A stretch of DNA of 64,000 nucleotides from Laccaria trichodermophora (Eukaryota; Basidiomycota; Agaricomycetes; Agaricales; Hydnangiaceae). Each line of letters begins with the position of its first letter. The first letter of the stretch is position 1. Under the pieces are notes generated by a model, which had not been told where the DNA came from, searched no databases, and saw only the letters and a list, made by a program, of their open reading frames with translations. Below are positions 57,533 through 64,000 of this stretch, in pieces. The translations under genes and the position numbers were made by a program. Location: NCBI GenBank assembly GCA_018417955.1, contig JACTVC010000019.1, forward strand, positions 620,001 through 684,000, read 5' to 3'.

Positions 57533-57790
57533 CAGCTGTCCCTTCACTTTACAACTGTTTTATCTTGCTTACCATTGAGTCCCTCCTTCCTACTTGCCCC
57601 TCTTTTTGATCCACATCATAACTTTACTCTACAATCGTCTTATTACTGCTTTCCCCTTACCAGCTGTCCCTTCACTTTACAACTGTTTTATCTTGCTTAC
57701 CATTGAGTCCCTCCTTCCTACTTGCCCCTCTTTTCGATCCACCTCATAAATTTACTCTACAATCATCGTATTGCTGCTTTCTTTTGAACT
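57533..57790. repeat. 128-bp tandem duplication
   Basis: cagctgtcccttcactttac starts at 57533 and 57661 and both copies continue to ctctacaatc; two near-identical units downstream of P2. Confidence 0.85.
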
Positions 57791-57959
57791 GAAACTAGTC
57801 TATCCTTGATGTTTACCACCAGATCAAAATCTGTTTTCATGAAAGGTTGTGAAATGTTTTTTGACAAGTTGAAAAATGTTTGGCTGAATTAAGAAATCTT
57901 TGTAAGATATTTCTGACTTCAGAAATGATTGGGCCCCAAGTATTTCTTACCAAGATAAA

Positions 57960-58440
57960 AGATCTTTGACTGGATAAGAAATCTTTTTCAAAATGTTTGT
58001 ACTGACAAGAAATCTTTGTGAAATATTTCTTATTGTATTTGGAAATATTTACAAGTTCAAAGATCTTTGACTGGATAAGAAATCTTCTTCAAAATGTTTG
58101 TACTGACAAGAAATCTTTGTGAAATATTTCTTATTGTACTTGGAAATGTTTACAAGTTCAAAGATCTTTGACTGGATAAGAAATCTTCTTCAAAATGTTT
58201 GTACTGACAAGAAATCTTTGTGAAATATTTCTTATTGTACTTGGAAATGTTTACAAGTTCAAAGATCTCTGACTGGATAAGAAATCTTTGTGAGATATTT
58301 CTTTGGAAATATTTACAAGTTCAAAGATCTTTGACTGGATAAGAAATCTTCTTCAAAATGTTTGTACTGACAAGAAATCTTTGTGACATATTTCTTATCA
58401 TATTTGGAAATGTTTGGCTTGCGAAGAATTCTTTTGAATA
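57960..58440. repeat. 101-bp tandem repeat
   Basis: actggataagaaatctt recurs at 57969, 58070, 58171 and 58272 (101-bp steps) and at 58333 (shortened unit). AT-rich, with palindromic aagatttcttatc-like words. Confidence 0.85.
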
Positions 58441-58759
58441 AATATTTGCCTGGAGCAAGAAATGTTTTGCAAACTAAGAAATCTTTTTGATATCTCTTGG
58501 ATATTTTTGACAAGTTAATAAATGTTTGAGTTCTGAAGAAATATTGGTGAGAAAAAGTAAGGCAGTAGTTCATATTTATTCTTCAGCATCAAAGAATCCT
58601 TGTTGGTGAAAGTGGGTTGGGTGTGATGTTGGATATCACATGTGAGGGGTTTGACTGGGGGGATGCTAAGGTGCACTTGGAGATCTCAGAGCTGAAGTAG
58701 AGGCAGAGGTGGAGGGGAGGGTGGTCAAAGGGAATAGAGACACTGAGCAGGGGTTTTGG

Positions 58760-59210
58760 GGAGAAATTTAGATGAGTTTTGGGTGGTGAACATGGCAGAT
58801 AGAAGTGGTGTGTTGATGAAAACAATGGGGGAAAGCTGCTGGGGGATGTTAACTTAGATGAGTTGGGTGGTGAACATGGCAGATAGAAGTGGGGCTTTGG
58901 TGAAAACAATGGGGGAAAGCTGCTGAGGGATGCTAACTTAGATGAGTTTTGGGTGGTGAACATGACAGATAGAAGTGGGGCTTTGGTGAAAACAATGGGG
59001 GAAAGCTGCTGAGGGATGCTAACTTAGATGAGTTTTGGGTGGTGAACATGACAGATAGAAGTGGGGCTTTGGTGAAAACAATGGTGGAAAGCTGCTGAGG
59101 ATGCTAATATAGATGAGTTTTGGGTGGTGAACATGACAGATAGAAGTGGGGCTTTGGTGAAAACAATGGGGGAAAGCTACTGGGGGATGCTAACTTAGAT
59201 GAGTTCACAT
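58760..59210. repeat. 86-bp tandem repeat
   Basis: ggtggtgaacatg recurs at 58782, 58866, 58952, 59038 and 59123 (84-86 bp steps). Units contain aaaacaatgggggaaagctg. Just inside the right TIR. Confidence 0.85.
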
Positions 59211-59344
59211 TGAGAGTGGAAAACCTTCTCTGGCAACCCTCCATTGTTCACCCTTCAATTCAACCTCAATAGCTGTTATAGAATGGAACCATACATGGTT
59301 TGAAATGGGCAGAACTTTGGGTTGTGATCTGGATAAGAAGAAAA

Positions 59345-59863
59345 AAAAGCAATGTGCAAAATATTGAGAGAACTGTGCCAAAAAAACCAAGTTTTTTTTT
59401 TTTGAAACTGGGACCCCAGATACTCCGTGACACTGGTAGGAAATATTCTAGCCATGTGACAAGGCCAAAAGATTTTTTAGCAGTGTGACATGCTTAGAAT
59501 ATATCCAAGCAATGTCACACCACTGAAAAATTTCCAGTCACTCTGGCACACCTCAAACATTTCTGGCCAGTTTGACTTGGCTCAAATATTTCTTACCAGT
59601 CTGACACACTTCAAATATTTCTTACCAGTCTGACACCCTTCAAATATTTCTGACCACTTTCACTTGACTAGGATATTTTTGAACACAATTTATCTACCCA
59701 GATATTTCTGGTCACAATATTAGAGGTCAAACATTTTCTATCAAATCCAATAATATATTTCCTTCCAAAGGCCAAAAAAAAAACCGGCCAGAGGATCTAT
59801 TAGCCTGGATAATTTTTCAAGATTTCCTAGCTAATAGCTTGTTCAAGGTGGGTGACTGAAGTG
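59345..59863. repeat. Right TIR of the outer KDZ element
   Basis: Inverse of 32619-33138, ending ..gtgggtgactgaagtg. The subterminal words accagtctgacac are iterated at about 59595-59640. Confidence 0.85.
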
Positions 59864-59963
59864 GCTTGGTACTTTTGGGAGCGTCAATGACTGCGACGGG
59901 GGCAGCAGGAGTGTCGGGAACGACGTCGTCAGTAATGATGGGTGCTGGGGTTACGTTGGTCAT
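59864..59963 (-). pseudogene. Truncated ORF next to the KDZ right end
   Basis: On the minus strand ATG 59963 opens MTNVTPAPIITDDVVPDTP and runs into the KDZ terminus at 59863 in frame. It lies 58 bp after the Ty3 integrase stop. It may be the head of a further element ORF whose rest was lost. Confidence 0.45.
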
Positions 59964-61464
59964 CGTGATCAAACGAGTTGGCTGTTGAGGACGGCAAGGT
60001 TTTTTGCGAGAGCTGGTGGGTCAGGATAAATGAGCTGGGAATGCTTTTGGCGAGGTGTTCAGGTGAGTTTTAATAGTGTCTTCCAGTGCGATAAAGCCGA
60101 TAAAAATTTGGGGATCGTCCGCAGGCGGTGTACCTTGTCCCTTAGGCAATTTCGAAATGTCTTCAACCCCAAGGAGGTCGAGGTATACAGGCAGCGCGTT
60201 TAAGTGTGCAATTTGGTAATATGGGAGCCAGGTGATGTCCCCAGCTTTCCATTGGACCTGAAAGACTGCATTCTCCATAGATCCCGAGTGCACGATGATT
60301 TTTTCAACGGCCCACTTGCCCTCCTGATCGCTTTCACCAAGTTGAAGTTGGGTGTCCATACGTCCTGGGAACAGCCGATCGTCGTTCGGGATGTGGATCT
60401 GAAGTAGCGCGGTGTGAAATACATTATGTACGCCTTGTTGCTTCAAATGCGAAGGCAAGTCAATGAGGAATGACTGATTTTTAAAATCTTTTAGTATTTT
60501 ATAAGGCCCAATGAACTTCGGAATGAGTTTCCGTGCTAAGCCCTTGGGGAAGGAGATGTTTTTGGTGGATAGGTAGACCAGATTGTTCTCCTTAAAAGGT
60601 GCAAGCTGATGTTTCCTATTTGCGTTGCGCGTTTGTTTGATGCGTGCTGCAAGGATGCTGTCGTGTGCTGCAATTAGCGCTAATTTCCTTTGAAGCGCGA
60701 ATGTCCGAACTGAGGGGTATTCCTCAGTGCGGGCTGAGTTCCATATCATTGACTTGGGCATTCGTCCTGTGTTCAAGAAGAAAGGTGCGTAACCTGTACT
60801 CTCCGATCATGCTGAATTAATTGCAAACTCAATGGCAGGTAATTTCGCCACCCAGTCGGTTTGCTTTTCACCAACACACTGGCATAGCATCTGGGTGATG
60901 GTGCGGTTAGTGCGTTCCGTGGACCCATCTGTCTCAGGGTGGTATGTGCTCAGTACTTTACACTCCCACTGCTTGTCCAACGGACTCCGACGGACTTTCA
61001 TCGGACCCTGCCATTTCCGATGGACCCAGCGGACAGTCCGTCGGAAGACCGTCGGAGTCCGTTGGACATGACTGGATTCCGCTGCAAGTCCAGGCAAAGT
61101 CCAGTGAAAGTCCACTCAAACTACTTAGAAGCAAGAAATGGTTGGACTGGCTGGAATTCTGTGTCCATTGGACGTCCGCTGGACTTCTGTCGGATTTCCA
61201 ACGGACAGAGGCAGAAACCATCATAATTGCTAAGTTCTCAGTCTGCTGGACTTCCACTGGACTTCCAATGGACTTCCAATGGACTTCTAAGCAAAAAAGG
61301 CACAACTTCCAACAGACTTTCAGTGTCCAGTCTGCAATTCTTATAAGTAAATCTAAACAAGTCAGGCCCTGGTCAGACCTTATGCTAAATTCCTTAAGAC
61401 ATTGAGGTTTCAAAAACAAAGTATATTTTATACCTACATAAATTTATTTTACTACATTCTATGT

Positions 61465-61800
61465 TACAGAGAAGGGGGAGGGGGTGGTAATCAGAAAGGG
61501 AGGGGGGAGGGACAAAAAGTGAGGGGGAAGGGACAAAAAGTGAGGGGGGAGGAACAGAAAGGGAGGGGGAGGGAATGGTAAGCAGCAAGGGAGGAGGGAG
61601 TGGGGAGTGGTGAGCAGCAAGGGAGGAGGGAGTAAGGGAGGAGGAGGGAGTGGGGAGCAGCAAGGGAGGAGGAGAGAGCAAGGGAGGAGGAGGGAGCAAG
61701 GGAGGGGGGAGGGAGTGGTGAGCAGCAAGGGAGGGGAGTAAGGGTGGGGGGAGGGAGTGGTGAGTAATGGTGAGGGGATGGAATGGTGAGTAATGGAGAG
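61465..61800 (+). repeat. Purine-rich low-complexity tract
   Basis: Almost only G and A on the plus strand: gggaggaggnagtg(a/g)ggagcagcaag units in loose tandem. Open frames on the minus strand (poly-Pro/Leu/Ser) are by-products. Confidence 0.85.
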
Positions 61801-61849
61801 GGGAGGGGATGGTGGTGCTGGGCCCTCATCCCCGTTCGCGCGTGGTCAT

Positions 61850-62385
61850 TGGCGCGCATTGTTGACGCGTTATCGCGTCGCGTCGTGTCGGCGTCTTCGT
61901 GTCGCGTCGCGCCGTCCTCGCGTCGTGTCGTGGCGTCGTGTCGTGTCGGCGTCCTCGCGTTGTGTTGTGTCGGCGTCGTCGCGTCGCGTCGTGTCGGCGT
62001 CCTCGTGTCGCGTGTTTTGTCGTCGTCCTCGCGTGTTGTGTCATCGTCGTCGTGTCGTCGTCGCGTCGTCGTCGTCGTGGCGTCGTCCGTCCTGTCGCCG
62101 TTGCGCGTCGTTGTTGCCTTTCGTTCTCTTTGGGCGTTGTCGTCACCTCGTTGTCGTCGTGTTGTCGTGTTGTCGTGTTGTCGTGTTGTCCGCGTCGCGC
62201 GTCGTTGACACGTCATTGTGTCGTCGTCGTCGTCTCGTCGTCGTCGTTGTGTCGTTGTGTCGTTGTGTCGTTGTGTCGTCGTTGTGTCGTCGTCGTTGTG
62301 TCGTCGTTGTGTCGTCGTGTTGTTGTGTCGTCGTGTTGTTGTGTCGTCGTGCCATCCGCGTCGCGTGTCGTGTCGTCGTGGGTCG
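61850..62385 (+). repeat. (GTC)n / (GTCGTCGT)n low-complexity tract
   Basis: About 530 bp of degenerate gtcgtcgtgtcgtcg microsatellite. All six frames are open in places (poly-Arg/Val/Ser or poly-Thr/Asp), which explains the many long but meaningless ORFs here. Confidence 0.9.
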
Positions 62386-62540
62386 GTGGGTTGTCGTTGC
62401 TGGGGATGGATGTGGTTGAGGACAAGCGACGTGGGATCGTTGATGATGGCCAAATGATGCGTCGGCGTTTGCCGATGACCGTTTTAGGAAAGCGGTCAAA
62501 CAGTAGGTATGTATAGTACAACGTACTTACTTATATCAAA

Positions 62541-62622
62541 GGCACCTTGGTGCAGCTGGTTTAGCATTGGGTTCCATATGATTCAGATCCTAAGGTTGAG
62601 TGTTCAATTCCCCAATGTTGCA
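62541..62622 (+). other. tRNA-like sequence (possible SINE head or tRNA relic)
   Basis: tggtgcagctggtttagca (62548-62566) matches a pol III A box and gtgttcaattcc (about 62599-62610) a B box at suitable spacing. The acceptor stem does not pair well (ggcacctt versus aatgttgc), so this is not a working tRNA gene. An AT-rich microsatellite (ttatatatatgttatatatt) follows. Confidence 0.55.
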
Positions 62623-63660
62623 TTTTATATATATGTTATATATTAATAATAATAACAACAGTCTGTTGGAATTCCGTTGGACTTCTGTTGGATTTGTCCA
62701 CTCGAATTCCGTTGGCACTGGACTGGGTGCTAGTTTGCTGTTAGTCCATCGGAAGTCTGTCGGAAAAGTCTGACGGACTTTTCAGTCCGACCAAAAATGC
62801 TCGGAAAAGCTTTGGACATTCACCGGAAAATTTGCTGCAGTTCAAAGCAGAAAAATATCTGTTCTGCATACCCTCAGTCCGACAGAGTCCAGCCGGAGTC
62901 CGCTTGGAAAAGCAGTGGCAGCGTAAAGACCTCTATGTGCTAGACATCTTTAATTTTGTCCCAATTAGTTTGTGAAGGTGTCCCCAGAAGATGCTGGTAA
63001 ATAGAACATCCCGATCACTGATAATGTGTTTTGGGAGACCATGTAGTTTGTAGATTTGTTCAAACATTAGCTCTGCTATTTGTCGAGCGGTGTAGGTTAT
63101 CCGACTAGGGATTAAGTGAACCATTGCCGTTAGTAGACAGATTACAACCGTTATGGAATCAAAGCTTCCATCGCGATTTTTTGATTCCGGCAGAGGTCCC
63201 ACAAAGTCTATGCCTATTGCTTCCCAAGGCTGGGTAGGCACCGGCAAGGGGTTCAATAGGCCATAAGGCTTTTGATTGGTAGGTTTACTCCTTTTGCAAG
63301 TCATACAACTTTCACAGAAGGCTTTAGTGTCTGAAACCATGGTTTTCCACCATAGGTGGTCCCTAACATAGTCAAGTGTTTTGCTAGCACCCAGATGAGC
63401 TAATAGTGAGTGCGCTTCAGACAGTACGATTTCACGTGCATTTCTTCCTTGGATCATGATATTCGGAATACAGAGCAGTTTGCGTTCCTGATTCTTGAGG
63501 TACACAAGTCCGTTATCAGCTTGAAAATTTCTGTATTCTCGGGGTTTGTCCAAGATGATTTTAAACAAAGGGTCATCACTAAATTTTCCCTTTAATTCTT
63601 TGAGGAGGTCAATCCCTTCAAGACTTTCAGAGATCACAGTGAGCAATGATGCCCAGTGAA

Positions 63661-64000
63661 AACCGGCTCTGTTACCAGCCGCAATTATCTGCAGATTCCC
63701 GGCAGATATCGGAGATCGTCGGCAGAGCAGAAAGGTGCAGGTAGAATGGGATTTTGTCCCTTTTGCGGATTTTTTTCCGCAACTGTCTGCCCCTTTTTGA
63801 CGAACTACGGCGTCGATTGTGAATATTTTGGCGGCTACCCCTTCTGGTCTGCTCCCATCTGCGTTTCTCAGTCCTCACTTGTAGGTAGAATTTTTTTGAA
63901 TTGCTTCATATATAATATACAATTTCCTGTGAATATCTGCGAATTTCTGGCTGCTATATACCCAAGACCCCCACGACACGACATCTATCCCTGGAACGGA
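63661..64000. other. Unassigned right edge
   Basis: Ty3 similarity stops at about 63660 (after gcccagtg). The following sequence holds repeated ngcagattnnnggcagat words and an inverted tgcggattttttt/ccgcaact pattern, which suggests the end of another insertion, but the second boundary is outside the window. Confidence 0.35.

Larger units (their letters stand above)
32619..59863. mobile_element. Giant KDZ-type DNA transposon, 27 kb with nested insertions
   Basis: Both ends start cacttcagtcacccacc and continue as near-identical inverted repeats of about 520 bp (32619-33138 and 59345-59863); both share the ccttgaacaagct variant, which separates them from the inner element (ccttgaccaagct). Inside are a KDZ transposase gene (minus, 33255-44750), passenger gene P1 (minus, 44957-48120) and passenger gene P2 (plus, 53023-57419). 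Without the two nested insertions (33909-41702 and 49075-52518) the element would be about 16 kb. No target duplication is visible: the left flank is ..tctcaggt and the right flank gcttggta... The left flank is the repetitive ORF and the right one a Ty3 region. Confidence 0.85.
60951..62933. mobile_element. hAT-like non-autonomous element, 1,983 bp
   Basis: Flanked by the 8-bp duplication tatgtgct (60943-60950 and 62934-62941). End regions pair as ctttacactcccactgcttg and, inverted from the right, ctttacgctgccactgcttt. Both subterminal zones are filled with copies of gtccgttggac / cggacttc-like words (60975-61320 and 62660-62900), likely transposase-binding repeats. No transposase gene. The interior holds a purine-rich run, a (GTC)n-rich tract and a tRNA-like sequence. 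Confidence 0.85.
60021..63660 (-). pseudogene. Ty3/Gypsy integrase gene, interrupted
   Basis: Minus strand. 62942-63660 encodes the end of RNase H or its linker (HWASLLTVISESLEGIDLL), the H2C2 zinc-binding module (SEAHSLLAHLGASKT...CESCMTCKRSKP) and the integrase core with catalytic Asp in IGIDFVGPLPES and Asp in HIISDRDVLFTS. After a hAT-like insertion (60951-62933) the gene resumes with STYHPETDGSTERTNRTI, which holds the catalytic Glu. A TGA at 60807-60809 replaces the Arg of the usual INSARSESTGYAPF motif. The C-terminal part (YAPFFLNTGRMPK, FIGPYKILKDF, LPSHLKQQGVHNVFHTALL, a divergent chromodomain-like FQVQWKAGDITWLPYYQI) ends at 60021. Reverse transcriptase is not in the window. Confidence 0.88.

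Noticed and set aside
32619..59863. TET/JBP dioxygenase cargo
   Set aside because: Expected from what is known of mushroom KDZ elements, but no HxD..H iron-binding signature with the following Arg was found in P1 or P2.
61491..62521. Several long overlapping ORFs (poly-Arg/Thr/Asp, poly-Pro/Leu, poly-Val/Ser)
   Set aside because: They arise from the purine-rich tract and the (GTC)n tract, which are open in all frames; composition is that of microsatellite translation.

Overview
The window comes from a filamentous basidiomycete, most likely an Agaricomycete. Introns are numerous and very short (about 46-61 bp, GT-AG). The gene set includes a DUF6593 protein, a GH128 glucanase and an ERG24 sterol reductase. 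The mobile fraction includes KDZ (Kyakuja-Dileera-Zisupton) DNA transposons and Ty3 retroelements. All calls come from reading the sequence; no database was searched.

Region 1 (1-22.5 kb) is ordinary gene-dense chromosome with one small MITE at 649-1200. In order it holds a polyproline protein, a multi-pass membrane protein, a Mid2-like surface sensor, two tandem C2H2 zinc-finger paralogues, a YEATS-domain chromatin reader, a GH128 endo-beta-1,3-glucanase with a GC-AG intron, ERG24 (divergent, only 51 bp from its neighbour), a coiled-coil protein and a DUF6593 protein.

Region 2 (22.5-64 kb) is a stack of nested transposons with almost no host genes. A hAT-like element (22562-25309, 8-bp TSD) interrupts the LTR end of a Ty3 fragment. 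A long repetitive ORF (26441-32618) is broken by a nonsense codon, by a 957-bp element with an 8-bp TSD, and finally by a giant KDZ element.

The KDZ element spans 32619-59863 (27 kb) and has near-identical TIRs of about 520 bp. It carries a KDZ transposase gene and two large divergent passenger genes that I do not recognise (P1 44957-48120, P2 53023-57419). A second KDZ-type element of 7.8 kb (33909-41702), made of two 3,242-bp inverted arms, has landed inside the transposase gene. A 3.4-kb foldback element (49075-52518) sits between the passenger genes. Removing both gives an ancestral element of about 16 kb.

The least expected signals are these: a family of about twelve short palindromes (CAACC..GAC..GTC.GGTTG), nine of which lie in unusually long introns of the two passenger genes; a run of 15-24 nt microexons in the transposase gene; giant gap-free palindromes; and four in-frame TGA codons in four places that all look like CGA-to-TGA changes, which suggests methyl-CpG decay of mobile DNA.

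The right edge (59.9-63.7 kb) is a Ty3 integrase gene cut by a 1,983-bp hAT-like element that contains a tRNA-like sequence and a (GTC)n-rich tract.
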